Part shown: positions 47,637 to 57,212 of the stretch, one piece after another | Layout: each line of letters begins with the position of its first letter | Position numbering within the stretch: position 1 is the first letter of the stretch | NCBI RefSeq assembly: GCF_000194155.1 | Contig: NZ_GL877879.1 | Span: 356,177 to 420,176, forward strand | Origin: Saccharopolyspora spinosa NRRL 18395 | GTDB lineage: Bacteria > Actinomycetota > Actinomycetes > Mycobacteriales > Pseudonocardiaceae | Direction of reading: 5' to 3' | DNA: 64,000 nucleotides | Translations under genes and position numbers: made by a program | Notes under the pieces: model-generated | Told to the model about the DNA's origin: nothing | The model's database searches: none | What the model saw: the letters and a program-made list of their open reading frames with translations, nothing else

Positions 47637-49070
47637 ATGTCGTTCGCAAGTCCGCTGTTCCTCTGGTACTTCCTGCCGGCCGTGCTCGCGGCTGTGCTGA
47701 TCGCACCCCGCAGCGGACGCAACGCCGTGATCGCAGTCGCCAGCCTGCTGTTCTACGCCAGCGGCGCGGGCGGGACGACACTGCTGCTGCTGGCCTGCAT
47801 CGTGGTGAACTACTTCGCCGGGCGGCACCTGGAACCCGACGAGTGGGGCATCGAGCGGAACCGGCGGAAGTGGCTGCTGATCGGCACCGTCGCGTTCAAC
47901 CTGACGATCCTGGCGGTGTGGAAGTACGCCGGGTTCGCCACCGCGCAGCTGGCGGTGCTGACCCAGTGGTTCGGCGGCGACTTCCCGGTGCTGCACCTGG
48001 CGCTGCCGATCGGGATCTCCTTCTACACGTTCCACCACATCTCCTACGTGGTGGACATCTACCGCGGAGAGCGCCCGGCGCTGCGCGACCCGGTCTCGTT
48101 CGTCACCTACATCGCGATGTTCCCGCAGCTGGTGGCCGGTCCGATTGTGCGCTACCGGGAGATCGCCGACCAGCTGCCGCAGTGGCGCACCCACCGGCTC
48201 GACGACATCGCGGCGGGCTTCCCCCGCTTCGCGTGGGGCCTGACGAAGAAGGTCGTCATCGCCGACACGCTGGCGCCGATGGTGGATGCCTGCTTCGCCA
48301 CCCCGAACGAGGACATGACCTTCGCGATCGCCTGGCTCGGTGCGATCGGCTACGCGATGCAGCTGTACTTCGATTTCTCCGGCTACTCGGACATGGCGAT
48401 CGGGCTGGGCCGGATGCTCGGGTTCCGGCTGCCGGAAAACTTCGCCCGGCCCTACTCGTCGGTGACGATCACGGAGTTCTGGCGGCGCTGGCACATGTCG
48501 CTGTCGCGCTGGTTCCGGGACTACGTCTACATCCCGCTGGGCGGCAACCGCCGGGGCACCGCGCGCACCTACCGGAACCTGGCGATCATCTTCGTGCTGA
48601 CCGGTTTCTGGCACGGCGCGGCGTGGACGTACCTGGTGTGGGGGCTGTTCCACGGCGCGCTGCTGATGGTCGAGCGCGCCTTCGGCTGGTCGCACGCGCC
48701 GAGCGGCATCCGGGCCCGCCTCGGCCGCCGCGCGCTGACGCTGCTGCTGGTGGTGGTCGGCTGGGTGTTCTTCCGGTCGCCGGACCTGGGCAGCGCGTTC
48801 GTGATGCTGGGCCACATGCTGGTGCCGGATTTCGCGGGCCTGACGGACATCGTGTCGGCGTCGGTGACGAATCAGCGCCTCGTGTTCCTCCTGCTGGCGC
48901 TGGTGGTCGTGGCGCTCCCGGCGAACTCGGGCACCGGCCCGTTCCTGGAAGCGGTCCGAACCCCGCAGGCCGACGCCCTCCGGATCGGAGTCCTGACCCT
49001 CGGCCTCGGCTACGCGGGCCTCCTCGTCGCCACCGGCTCCTTTAGCCCTTTCCTGTACTACCAGTTCTGA
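47637..49070 (+). CDS. MBOAT family membrane O-acyltransferase (AlgI-like)
   Basis: 477 residues with about eleven membrane helices. MBOAT features: FPQLVAGPIVRYREI, YFDFSGYSDMAIGLGRMLGF, EFWRRWHMSLSRWFRDYVYIPLGG and the catalytic His in TGFWHGAAWTYLVWGL. AlgI-like enzymes move acetyl groups across the membrane to extracellular polysaccharides. The AlgX/AlgJ-like gene at 50353 is the likely partner. ATG 47637, with GCCCCCG only and no strong ribosome site. Confidence 0.9.
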   Translation: MSFASPLFLWYFLPAVLAAVLIAPRSGRNAVIAVASLLFYASGAGGTTLLLLACIVVNYFAGRHLEPDEWGIERNRRKWLLIGTVAFNLTILAVWKYAGFATAQLAVLTQWFGGDFPVLHLALPIGISFYTFHHISYVVDIYRGERPALRDPVSFVTYIAMFPQLVAGPIVRYREIADQLPQWRTHRLDDIAAGFPRFAWGLTKKVVIADTLAPMVDACFATPNEDMTFAIAWLGAIGYAMQLYFDFSGYSDMAIGLGRMLGFRLPENFARPYSSVTITEFWRRWHMSLSRWFRDYVYIPLGGNRRGTARTYRNLAIIFVLTGFWHGAAWTYLVWGLFHGALLMVERAFGWSHAPSGIRARLGRRALTLLLVVVGWVFFRSPDLGSAFVMLGHMLVPDFAGLTDIVSASVTNQRLVFLLLALVVVALPANSGTGPFLEAVRTPQADALRIGVLTLGLGYAGLLVATGSFSPFLYYQF

Positions 49071-49233
49071 CGAAGATCGCGCCCTGACCAGGCATGTTGC
49101 CGGGTGTAGACCTTCAGTGTGAAGCCGGATCGAACTGCCCGAGGTAGTCGGACAGCGCGTTGAACGGTGAGGCACGCACCACGATTGACCGCATCGTCTG
49201 CGGGGCCGGTGGTGGACAGTCGTGCGTCGTCCG

Positions 49234-49500
49234 CTACTTGCCGGTGCGTTCGCGGTGTTTGCATCCCGGCCAACAGCAGGGCCGGCGTTTGCCTTCTGTC
49301 AGCTCCTCCTGGGTCCGGCGAATACGGCGCTCTCGGGTTGTCACCTGCTTGGCATCCTCGACCCAGCAGATGAACTCGTTGCGGGCCAAGGGCGTGATGT
49401 CCGTCCAGGCATCGAGTGCCGTGGTGTTGGCGATCAGCGCCTTGCGCAGGTCTGCGGGCAACTGGTGGACCACCCCACCGGGCACTCGCTGGTCGTTCAT
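49234..49500 (-). CDS. YdeI/OmpD-associated (OmdA) family protein
   Basis: 88 residues from ATG 49500. VPGGVVHQLPADLRKALIAN and NEFICWVEDAKQVTTRERRI followed by LTEGKRRPCCWPGC are typical of the YdeI C-terminal family, found widely as small stress-associated proteins. Function unknown. The frame is open far upstream (to 49746), but that part is low-complexity and not family-like. Confidence 0.7.
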   Translation of the reverse strand: MNDQRVPGGVVHQLPADLRKALIANTTALDAWTDITPLARNEFICWVEDAKQVTTRERRIRRTQEELTEGKRRPCCWPGCKHRERTGK

Positions 49501-49705
49501 AGCGCCACGGTAGCGGACCAAGTCGAGCCCAAGACGGATACGCTCAGTCACCGGCCACCCGCCAACCCACCGCCGATGGCCGGGCGCGAGCGGAAGGCAG
49601 GCGGGCCCCGCAGGTGCCGCCGAGATGGAGATCTGGACCACGGGCGCCCTGACTCCACTGCACTTGGGCGAGCCGTCGAATAACGGTGCTGGGCAGCCGA
49701 AGTGA

Positions 49706-49999
49706 TCATCTTGCCACTCCGGCTGGCACCGAACCCGTTTCGCCATGTACGGGGTTGCCTGCTCGTGGCTTCGTGCCAGTGATCAAAACAAATTGTTGCG
49801 GCGGGATCGTGTTGCGCACTTGTTCGAGGTGGAACTGTTCGTAGGCGACCAGCCGGGCTACGGTGTCGGCAAGTTCGAGCAGGCGACGGTATAACACAGC
49901 GGCATGCGCTGGATCGGATGTCAGTTCTGCTTCCGCGGACCACTGGACGTGGAGTGACCTGATCGCGGAAAGCGTTGCCGCATAAGGATGTTCATGCAT
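49706..49999 (-). CDS. Small hypothetical protein
   Basis: 97 residues from ATG 49999, with GGAAGG 8 bases upstream. Mostly helical (SAEAELTSDPAHAAVLYRRLLELADTVARL), no membrane helix, no recognised domain. GC content is lower than in neighbouring genes. It may belong to a recently gained stretch together with the YdeI-like gene between the MBOAT and AlgX-like genes. Confidence 0.5.
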   Translation of the reverse strand: MHEHPYAATLSAIRSLHVQWSAEAELTSDPAHAAVLYRRLLELADTVARLVAYEQFHLEQVRNTIPPQQFVLITGTKPRAGNPVHGETGSVPAGVAR

Positions 50000-50352
50000 T
50001 ACCGTACGCCTTCCCCAGACGCTGCTACGAGTTGTTGCAGGTCAGGAGTAACACGCTATTGAGGGACCTGCAAAAGGGTCATCCCGGCACCCGATCATCA
50101 CACCCACCGGTCGCACTGCCCGAACAGACCTTGGCGCTTGGCAGGTGCTCGCCGACCATGCGGTACCGGTCCGACGGCGTTGACGTTGTTCGCGGCGATC
50201 CCCGGATTTCTACGCGGACGTCGTCGGTTGGCGCCCCGAGCCGCTGAGCATGGGGGCGCGGACGCTACCGCCGGACCCGCTCGCGCGCCGCTGTGCAGGA
50301 GATCCGCGAGTTCTCGGCCGGTCGCGCTGCGTACCCGGTTAACGTGGGTTCC
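50000..50352. other. 353-bp stretch without a supported gene
   Basis: No gene supported. A possible hairpin TTGCAGGTC...GACCTGCAA spans about 50034-50072. The rest is of mixed composition and offers only short frames. Confidence 0.4.
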
Positions 50353-51636
50353 GTGTCGCGGCAGGAGCACTCCGATCTTCCCCCGGTCCACGAGGCGTGG
50401 TTGCCGCGGGAGCATCCGCTGCACCGGCCCCGGCACGGCAGGCGCCAGCTGGCCGCGCTCGTTTGCGCCGTGCTGTTCGTCACCGCGCCGGTGGTGACCT
50501 GGGTCTTTGGGGCGCGCGCCGAGCAGCTGGAGAACCGCCCGCTGGCCGCTTTCCCCAGCGTCACCGACGGTTGGGGGTTCTTCACCGGGCTGAACGCCTG
50601 GGCCACCGAGAACCTGCCGTTCCGCAAGGGCGCGGTGCAGTCGGTTAACGCGTTAAGCCGCGGAGTATTCGGGGAGCCCGCCCGGCTGGCCAGCGGCTCG
50701 CACACCTCGCCGGTCGGTGCCGGGCAGGTGGACGAGAAGCCGCCGATCGACGAGAACGTGTTCCCCGCCGTCATCGAGGGCAAGAACGGCTGGCTGTACC
50801 TCGGCCACGACGTGGCCTACCGGTGCGTGCCGAAGCGGACCACGGACCAGGTGATCGCCGGACTGCGCCGCTGGCGGTCCGTGGTGGAGGCGTCGGGCCG
50901 GAAGTTCCAGCTGGTCATCGCCCCTGACAAGTCCACCGAGTACCCGGAGAACATGCCGGACGACTACGCCGGGAAGGACTGCTCGACGAAGGCCCGCGAG
51001 GAGTTCTGGCGCCGGGTGCCGGCCGCGACCGGCGCGGTCGACCTGCGCGCCCAGCTGCGCGATGTCGCGGCGCGCAACCAGCGGCCGATCTACCACGACA
51101 TCGACACGCACTGGACCCACGAGGGCGGTATCACCATGACGTACCAGCTCGCCGAGCGCCTGCAGCCGGGCGTGACGAGCAGCTGGAAGGTCCGGCCGTC
51201 CCGCCAGTACCCGCACAGCGCGGACATCCCGGACCTGCTCGGGCAGGACCGGACCGTGCCGATCCAGGCGTACTCGCTGGCGCCCGACGGCGGGGCGGCG
51301 GACAACACGCAGTTCAAGCCCAGCGACTTCCACCAGCCGCTGCACCTGGAGTCGCAGCCGAAGCCGGGCATGATCGCCCAGCCGGTGCGGATGGTCGGCG
51401 ACTCGTTCACCCAGTTCGCCAGCCCGTACCTGGCCGCGACGTTCGCGAACATCACCATCACGCACCCGGACAACGTCGCGGTGGACCCGGTGGCGGCGGG
51501 CCAACTGCTCGCCGAAGGCGAGGTGGTCACGTTCGAACTGTCCGAACGCTTCGTCGCCGGCGGCCGCTACCCGATGCTCGACCCGGCGGTAGCCGACCAG
51601 GTAGGCGCAGTCCTCGCCGCCCACCCCGTGCGCTGA
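50353..51636 (+). CDS. AlgX/AlgJ-like SGNH acetyltransferase-type protein
   Basis: About 427 residues. A basic N-terminus, one membrane helix (QLAALVCAVLFVTAPVVTWV region) and an extracytoplasmic SGNH-like domain: EGKNGWLYLGHD, YHDIDTHWTHEGG with the DxHW-type catalytic pair, and VGDSFTQF with the Ser nucleophile. AlgX/AlgJ proteins finish polysaccharide O-acetylation using the acyl group exported by an MBOAT partner, here the gene at 47637. The start is uncertain: GTG 50353 chosen, GTG 50344 or upstream possible. Confidence 0.85.
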   Translation: MSRQEHSDLPPVHEAWLPREHPLHRPRHGRRQLAALVCAVLFVTAPVVTWVFGARAEQLENRPLAAFPSVTDGWGFFTGLNAWATENLPFRKGAVQSVNALSRGVFGEPARLASGSHTSPVGAGQVDEKPPIDENVFPAVIEGKNGWLYLGHDVAYRCVPKRTTDQVIAGLRRWRSVVEASGRKFQLVIAPDKSTEYPENMPDDYAGKDCSTKAREEFWRRVPAATGAVDLRAQLRDVAARNQRPIYHDIDTHWTHEGGITMTYQLAERLQPGVTSSWKVRPSRQYPHSADIPDLLGQDRTVPIQAYSLAPDGGAADNTQFKPSDFHQPLHLESQPKPGMIAQPVRMVGDSFTQFASPYLAATFANITITHPDNVAVDPVAAGQLLAEGEVVTFELSERFVAGGRYPMLDPAVADQVGAVLAAHPVR

Positions 51637-51905
51637 TCCTTCCGGGATTTCGGCGACCTTTTATCGAAATTCGCAATGCGGAACGTCCGGTCAGCTTCAG
51701 CGCAACTCGGCAGTTTTTGTAGCCGGACACACGTACTATTTTTTGCCGATCGCCGTGTCGTGCGAGACCGGAATCCGATAGTCTGACCGCGCATTGCGAT
51801 TGCGGATCAACTGTCCGTAACTGCACGTGCACGATGCGCCCTAGCGGTGCGTCGGCTGGGATGGGGCGGGCCGAAGCTGGCACTTCAACCCGCCCCCGAA
51901 GGGGA

Positions 51906-52070
51906 TCAGCTGTGGTCGTCGAACCAAGTGACGAGCCACCACAACGAGACCCGCAGCATCAGCAGCAGGAGCGCCCGGGTCGTCCGACGCGGCCGGGCCG
52001 GGCGCTTTGCTGCGCCCCGCCGACGACGAGCCTGACGTGCCTTCCGGGCCTTCTTGCGGTTCACCTGCAT
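51906..52070 (-). CDS. Very small basic, membrane-associated protein candidate
   Basis: 54 residues from ATG 52070 with GAAAGGA just upstream. The first 30 residues are extremely basic (MQVNRKKARKARQARRRRG), followed by a hydrophobic helix with Trp (ALLLLMLRVSLWWLVTWF) and an acidic end. No family recognised. A perfect 20-base palindrome lies 24 bases upstream, a possible operator. Could be chance in a GC-rich frame. Confidence 0.35.
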   Translation of the reverse strand: MQVNRKKARKARQARRRRGAAKRPARPRRTTRALLLLMLRVSLWWLVTWFDDHS

Positions 52071-52093
52071 GTTCCTTTCGTTGTTGATCCCAA

Positions 52094-52160
52094 CGTTCGG
52101 CGTACGCCGAACGCGGCCCGACTGGTGCCGGGCCTGACAACAACAGGACGAGTCCTGTTG
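52094..52160. promoter_or_regulatory. Two perfect palindromes, candidate operators
   Basis: CGTTCGGCGTACGCCGAACG (52094-52113) is a perfect 20-base palindrome. CAACAGGAC-GA-GTCCTGTTG (52141-52160) is a perfect inverted repeat, and the half-site CAACAGGAC occurs a third time at 52170-52178. Both lie upstream of the small minus-strand frame at 51906-52070. No gene is supported in 52161-52515. Confidence 0.55.
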
Positions 52161-52515
52161 AAGCGCTGCAACAGGACCCATGCCAGGTGGTACCGCAGGC
52201 CTCCCTTCTGAACCCCAGGTGGGAAACTTCCCGACGAGGCCGGGAATTTTGATAACGAACACCATAGGCCACGGCGCGTAACCGTCGCCACCCCACCTAT
52301 GGGTGTGTCGGATACTCTTTTCTGGCTGGAATATGCCGCAGACAATTACTTACCGTCGAGTAAACCCGCTGGGCTTAGATGGTTTCCCGGCTGGATTAGT
52401 CAAAATGGGGTAATCGAACAATTCCGAAACCGACTGATCACGCAGAGCTACGAAACTATTTGTGATCTGAGCCGCGGATTGCCAACCGAATCCATGTCAC
52501 GGCGCGAAACGAACG

Positions 52516-52574
52516 GGCGAGGGCACCCGCGACCAAGTGACTGGCAAGTAACTGGGTCGCGGGTGCCCCTCGCC
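52516..52574 (-). terminator. Terminator after ectD
   Basis: A 19-bp GC-rich stem with one bulged base (52516-52534 with 52555-52574) and a 20-base loop, 9 bases past the ectD stop. Confidence 0.8.
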
Positions 52575-52582
52575 TCGGTCGG

Positions 52583-53485
52583 TCAGCGCAGGATCGGTGC
52601 CGGGTCGCGGGATGCGATGAAGCCCGGGCGCGGGTGACCCGCCGCGAACGGGTCCACCAGGGCGTTCTCCACGCTGTTGAACACCACGAAGATGTTCGAG
52701 CGCGGGAACGGCGTGATGTTGTTGCCCGATCCGTGCATGCAGTTCGAGTCGAACCACAGCGCCGACCCCGCTTGGCCGGTGAACTGCTCGATGTCGTGCT
52801 CGTAGGCGAGCTTGGTGATGTCGTCCTCCGTCGGTACCCCGACCCACTGTTCCTTAAGCGACGACTTGTAGTTGTCGTCCGGTGTCTCGCCCACGCAGGA
52901 CACGAAGGTCCGGTGCGAGCCGGGCATGATCATCAGGCCGCCGTTGAAGGGGTAGTTGTCGGTCAGCGCGATCGAAATGCTCACCGCGCGCATCGCCGGC
53001 ATGCCGTCCTCGGCGTGCCAGGTCTCGAAATCGGAGTGCCAGTAGAAGCCGGTGCCCCGGTACCCGGGCATGTAGTTGATCCGGCTCTGGTGCACGTACA
53101 CGTCAGATCCGAGGATCTGACGGGCCCGGTCCAGGACTCGCGGGTCCCGCACCAGCTCGGCGATCAGCTCGCTCATCCAGTGCACCTCGAAGATCGAGCG
53201 GACCTCGTCGGAGCTGCGCTCCACGATGGTGCGTTCGTCGGCCCGCACCCCCGGATCCCGCGTGAGCCGCTCCAGCTCCCGCCAGTACGTCTGCACCTCG
53301 GCCGGGGACAACAAGCCCTCTACGACGTGGAAGCCCTTGGCCTCGTGCCCCGCGAGCTCCTCCGCGGTGGCCGGGCCGGCCGTCACGCCGGGCCAGACGG
53401 TGGGATCGGAGCGCCGGATCATTGCCGGCTCGGCGTCCACCCGGGTCGGGTAGCGGTCTTGGGTGCTCAGATCAGCGACGGTCAT
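52583..53485 (-). CDS. ectD: Ectoine hydroxylase (ectoine dioxygenase)
   Basis: Fe(II)/2-oxoglutarate dioxygenase that turns ectoine into 5-hydroxyectoine. 300 residues. The iron-binding HxD and distal His are in FYWHSDFETWH and DSNCMHGSGNN; the EctD block with NYMPGYRGTGFYWHSDFETW is complete. ATG 53485 (MTVADLSTQD) has a perfect AAGGAGG upstream. It is the last gene of ectABCD and has its own terminator. Confidence 0.95.
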   Translation of the reverse strand: MTVADLSTQDRYPTRVDAEPAMIRRSDPTVWPGVTAGPATAEELAGHEAKGFHVVEGLLSPAEVQTYWRELERLTRDPGVRADERTIVERSSDEVRSIFEVHWMSELIAELVRDPRVLDRARQILGSDVYVHQSRINYMPGYRGTGFYWHSDFETWHAEDGMPAMRAVSISIALTDNYPFNGGLMIMPGSHRTFVSCVGETPDDNYKSSLKEQWVGVPTEDDITKLAYEHDIEQFTGQAGSALWFDSNCMHGSGNNITPFPRSNIFVVFNSVENALVDPFAAGHPRPGFIASRDPAPILR

Positions 53486-53626
53486 GTTTGCGCCTCCTTC
53501 GCGAATTCCCGCCGGAGCGGCTGGTGCCGGTGGCACCGCCGCCTTTTCTCGGTTCCTCGGTTAGAAGCGGCGCATTCTGGATGCGCCCGCAATTCCCCAC
53601 GTCCGCGCGTGGGGAAGACCCGTCAA

Positions 53627-53668
53627 CGCGCGTGGCGGGCAACCGTTTCCGGTTACCCGCCACGCGCG
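53627..53668 (-). terminator. Large hairpin between ectC and ectD
   Basis: 19-base arms (53627-53645 and 53650-53668) pair with one mismatch around TTTC. A smaller hairpin CCCCACG...CGTGGGG lies at 53595-53614. They could end part of the ectABC transcript and so lower ectD expression. Confidence 0.65.
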
Positions 53669-53691
53669 GTCAACAAGCTCGGTCGCCCGGA

Positions 53692-54072
53692 TCAGCCTGC
53701 GACGGGTGTCTCGTCGTCCTCGACGACCAGCGGGTACACGCCGTGCTCGTCGTGCACCTCGCGCCCGGTCACGGGCGGGTTGAACACGCACACCGTGCGC
53801 ATGGTCGTGCGGGGCCGGACCTGGTGCTTGTCGTGGTTGTTCAGCAGCTCGCCGGTCGCCTTGTCCTCGATTTCACCGTCGCCTTCGGTGATGAACACCG
53901 CCTCGATGTGGTTGGCGTACCAGAAGTCGTTCACCGTGCCGGCGTAGAGGGTGGTTTCATGCACCGAGAAGCCGACCTTCTCCTTGGCCAGCACGATGCG
54001 CTTGCTGCGCCAGTTCTCGGTCTTGATGTCGGCGTCGGTGTCCTCAATGTCCGAGAGGTGCCGGACGATCAC
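53692..54072 (-). CDS. ectC: L-ectoine synthase
   Basis: Cyclises N-gamma-acetyl-diaminobutyrate to ectoine. 126 residues of the cupin fold: [17 protein letters not shown] at the start and [16 protein letters not shown] and YPLVVEDDE further on. ATG 54072. Separated from ectB by a family C hairpin. Confidence 0.95.
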   Translation of the reverse strand: MIVRHLSDIEDTDADIKTENWRSKRIVLAKEKVGFSVHETTLYAGTVNDFWYANHIEAVFITEGDGEIEDKATGELLNNHDKHQVRPRTTMRTVCVFNPPVTGREVHDEHGVYPLVVEDDETPVAG

Positions 54073-54110
54073 ATTTCCTCCAATGGATCCTCGTTCTGCT
54101 CTGCCGCAGT

Positions 54111-54163
54111 GCAGCGATCGGCCTGTTCACGCCGTCTGGCGAGGTGAACGGTCCGATCGCTGC
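54111..54163. repeat. Family C hairpin between ectB and ectC
   Basis: GCAGCGATCGGCCTGTTCAC and GTGAACGGTCCGATCGCTGC pair over nearly all 20 bases around a 13-base loop. Its words and loop resemble 27553-27599. It ends 15 bases after the ectB stop and may attenuate or stabilise the ect mRNA. Confidence 0.75.
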
Positions 54164-54178
54164 GATTCGGTTGCCGAG

Positions 54179-55426
54179 TCAGGCCAGGACAGCCTGCACC
54201 GATTCTCGGACGATCTGTAGCCCCTGCTCCAGTTCGTCATCCGACACGGTCAACGGCGGCATGACCTTCACGACCTCGTTGCTGGGTCCTGAGGTCTCCA
54301 GCAGCAGCTTGCGATCGAACGCAGCCTTGGAGACCTTGCCCGCGACGTTGGTGTCCTCGAAGCCGAGCCCGCGCGCCAGGCCGCGGCCCTTGGCCACCGC
54401 GCCGCCGTGCTTGGCAGCGATCTCTTCGAACACCTCGCCGACCCGCTCGCCCTTGGCGATGGTGGACTTCTCCAGCGCGTCGTCGGCCCAGTACTGCTTC
54501 AGCGCCTCCGTGGCGGTGATGAACGCCGGGTTGTTGCCGCGGAAGGTGCCGTTGTGCTCGCCCGGTTCCCAGACGTCGTGCTCCGGCTTGATCAGCGTCA
54601 GCGCCATCGGCAGCCCGTAGCCCCCGATGGACTTGGACAGGCAGACGATGTCGGGCTGGATGCCCGCTTCCTCGAAGCTGAAGAACGGGCCGGTGCGACC
54701 GCAGCCCATCTGCACGTCGTCGACGATCATCAGCATGCCGTGCTTCTGGCACAGGTCGTAGAGCCCGCGCAGCCACTCCGGCCGCGACGAGTTGATGCCG
54801 CCCTCGCCCTGCAGCGTCTCGACGATCACCGCGGCGGGCTCGTTGAGGCCGCTGCCGCTGTCTTCCAGCATCTTCTCGAAGTAGAGGAAGTCGGGGACCT
54901 GGCCGTCGAAGTAGTCGTCGTAGGGCATCGGGGTGGCGTGCACCAGCGGGATGCCGGCGCCGCCGCGCTTCATCGAGTTGCCGGTGACCGACAGTGAGCC
55001 CAGCGTCATGCCGTGGAAGGCGTTGGTGAAGCTGATGATCGATTCCCGCCCGGTGATCTTGCGGACGAGCTTCAGCGCCGACTCCACCGAGTTGGTGCCC
55101 GTCGGGCCGGGGAACTGGACCTTGTAGTTGTACCCGCGCGGCTTGAGCACGTTGTCCCGGAAGGCTTCCAGGAACGCGCGTTTGGCCACAGTGGACTGGT
55201 CGAGGCCGTGGGTCACCCCGTCGCGCTCGATGTACTCGATCAGTTTTCGTTTCAACAACGGGTTGTTGTGCCCGTAGTTGAGCGCGCCGGCACCGGCGAA
55301 GAAGTCCAGGTAGGCGGTGCCGTCTTCGTCGTAGAGGTAGCTGCCGCCGGCGCGGTCGAAGACCGTCGGCCAGGTTCGGCTGTAGCTGCGGACTTCCGAT
55401 TCCAGGGTTGCGAAGATGTCGTTCAC
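54179..55426 (-). CDS. ectB: Diaminobutyrate-2-oxoglutarate transaminase
   Basis: PLP enzyme that makes L-2,4-diaminobutyrate from aspartate semialdehyde. 415 residues. Class III aminotransferase features: [41 protein letters not shown] and the PLP-lysine in [19 protein letters not shown] 55426 with CGGAGGATC upstream. Second gene of ectABCD, 88 bases after ectA. Confidence 0.95.
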   Translation of the reverse strand: MNDIFATLESEVRSYSRTWPTVFDRAGGSYLYDEDGTAYLDFFAGAGALNYGHNNPLLKRKLIEYIERDGVTHGLDQSTVAKRAFLEAFRDNVLKPRGYNYKVQFPGPTGTNSVESALKLVRKITGRESIISFTNAFHGMTLGSLSVTGNSMKRGGAGIPLVHATPMPYDDYFDGQVPDFLYFEKMLEDSGSGLNEPAAVIVETLQGEGGINSSRPEWLRGLYDLCQKHGMLMIVDDVQMGCGRTGPFFSFEEAGIQPDIVCLSKSIGGYGLPMALTLIKPEHDVWEPGEHNGTFRGNNPAFITATEALKQYWADDALEKSTIAKGERVGEVFEEIAAKHGGAVAKGRGLARGLGFEDTNVAGKVSKAAFDRKLLLETSGPSNEVVKVMPPLTVSDDELEQGLQIVRESVQAVLA

Positions 55427-55514
55427 GATCCTCCGTTCGGCCGGGCAGCGCGCGCTTCGCGCGCCCCGGCACCTCAAGAACAAGATTTCGTGCCGGTACT
55501 GACGGCGGCAGCGG

Positions 55515-56081
55515 TCAGGATCCGGCCGCGGCGGCCGGGACGGGCTCGAACGGCCCGATGCGGTACAGGTCCTCCCCCAGGTGCGCATCCGGGAACAGGT
55601 CGGCGGCGAACAGTTCGCTGCGCTCCAGGTTCGCCGCGCGCTTGCGCGCCAGCGCGGTGAACAGGTTGATCGACGCGGCGTTGTCCGCCGTGATCGTCGT
55701 CTCCAGGTAGCGAACACCGTGCGCCAGCCCGCGATCAACCAGGTGGCCCAGGAGCCGACCTGCCACGCCACCACCGCGCTGGGATGCATCGACGGCGATC
55801 TGCCACACGACGAGCGTGTCGGGGGCGTCGGGCCGGACGTATCCGGTCACGAATCCCACGACCGCACCGTCGATGCGTGCCACCGCGGAGGTTTGCGCGA
55901 AGTCCCGGCACCACAACAAATATGCGTAGGACGAGTTCACATCCAGCACTGCCGAATCACGAGTGATTCGGTAGAGCGCAGGGCCGTCCGAGACGACCGG
56001 AGTGTCGATCTCCAACCGCCCGGCTGAACCGCCTCCGCCATTCCCGTTGTCGATGTTATGGCTCGGTTTATCGCCGGTCAT
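55515..56081 (-). CDS. ectA: L-2,4-diaminobutyrate acetyltransferase
   Basis: GNAT-fold enzyme that acetylates diaminobutyrate for ectoine synthesis. 188 residues. The acetyl-CoA site is in [18 protein letters not shown], with [17 protein letters not shown] at the C-terminal side. A Gly/Asn-rich N-terminal tail of about 25 residues is extra. ATG 56081. The upstream 56082-56270 is unusually AT-rich for this DNA and must hold the osmotic-stress promoter; no -10/-35 pair was convincing. Confidence 0.94.
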   Translation of the reverse strand: MTGDKPSHNIDNGNGGGGSAGRLEIDTPVVSDGPALYRITRDSAVLDVNSSYAYLLWCRDFAQTSAVARIDGAVVGFVTGYVRPDAPDTLVVWQIAVDASQRGGGVAGRLLGHLVDRGLAHGVRYLETTITADNAASINLFTALARKRAANLERSELFAADLFPDAHLGEDLYRIGPFEPVPAAAAGS

Positions 56082-56403
56082 GCTTTGCCAACTTAACAGA
56101 CCATCCGTAACGCGCCAGGCTGTCGACGCGATAACTACCGATCTACCAGGCGAGATGTAATTTTGCACGTGAGAAGCACTACAGAAACGTTGCAATTCGC
56201 CCGAAGTCGATGCTAAGGAGAGCGTTGGTGATTATGAACTCGATCATTTGTCAGCGCCCTGACCTGGGGAAAGGGTGTATCTAATACGATACTCAAGTGC
56301 ACCGTACCCGTTTTTCGAAAATTCAAACTCCGGTAATCAGGTGAACATGTTGAAGCGGCGGCTTTCCCAGGCTGGCACACGCCCGGGCGGACCGCCCTCC
56401 CGT

Positions 56404-56840
56404 GAGCTGCGGCATGCCCGCCAGGGACTGGATCCAGTCGCGGTACTCGGTGACGTTGGTGTAGGCGGTGGTGGTCTGCCGGTCACCGGTCGAGGCCGCG
56501 CCCACCTGTACGTTCCCTGCGAACATCGGGCCACCGGAGCCACCGTCGGCCGGGATGCCTTCGCCGCGCTGGCGCACACCGCGGTACCGCCACGGTAGTC
56601 GCTGCACGCAATGTCGGTCACGTTCACGTCGGCGACCTTGAGGATCTGCGACTGACACTCGGTCTCCGGGCGGTCGGTGCAGGTCGCGCCGCAGCCGTAG
56701 GTCTGCACGGTCTGCACGGTCTGCACGGTCTGGCCGGGCTGGACGTCGCCGGACGAGCCCGGCAGCGAGTACTCGGTCTGCATCGCGTGGTCGATGTTGC
56801 CCAGGGCCAGGTCGGCGGCAACTGGTTCGAACCGAAAGCA
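56404..56840 (-). pseudogene. Remnant of a secreted trypsin-like serine protease
   Basis: The minus strand encodes LALGNIDHAMQTEYSLP, then TYGCGATCTDRPETECQSQI and DIACSDYRGGTAVC in one frame, and EGIPADGGSGGPMFAGNVQVG with EYRDWIQSLAG in another. This is the second half of an S1 protease. The oxyanion motif GDSGGP has become GGSGGP, the part with catalytic His and Asp is missing, and there is a frameshift before it. A 9-base unit (TCTGCACGG on +) is repeated about four times at 56701-56736. Clearly dead. Confidence 0.75.
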
Positions 56841-57212
56841 GACTCTTCGCTCGATCGAGTGAAGTTGTCCATCGCTTGGGCACAACTTGCCAATTACTGG
56901 CGAAATGATCGAAATTGATCAAGCTCTGCGGCGTGGGAGAAGTTGAACGAGCGTGCTGAATTCCCGTATTCCGGAAACGTGGTGGAGATCAACTCGCGTC
57001 GACAGCGGTGGCTCGGTCTTCGTATCGGCGGCCCGGGGCGGCGAAGCCGACGCCTACGACGGCGACACCGACTCGACTCATGACGACGACTCATAACGAA
57101 GCCGACCGCCTCGGCCAAGCCGACTGGTCTGACGTGCCCGCCTCGTACTTGCCGGGATTCTGCTGCTGGTGGTGGTGGTGCGGCAGCGGCGCACCAGACG
57201 GGGTTCGCGGCG
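56841..57212. other. 372-bp stretch without a supported gene
   Basis: Between the protease remnant and the DUF3099 gene. AT-richer than its surroundings up to about 56990, then GC-rich again with only shadow frames. Nothing functional recognised. It may contain the rest of the decayed protease 5' end. Confidence 0.4.

Noticed and set aside
52299..52637. 112-codon plus-strand frame before ectD
   Set aside because: It runs through the ectD terminator hairpin and into antisense of ectD; its second half is translated repeat, with no ribosome site.
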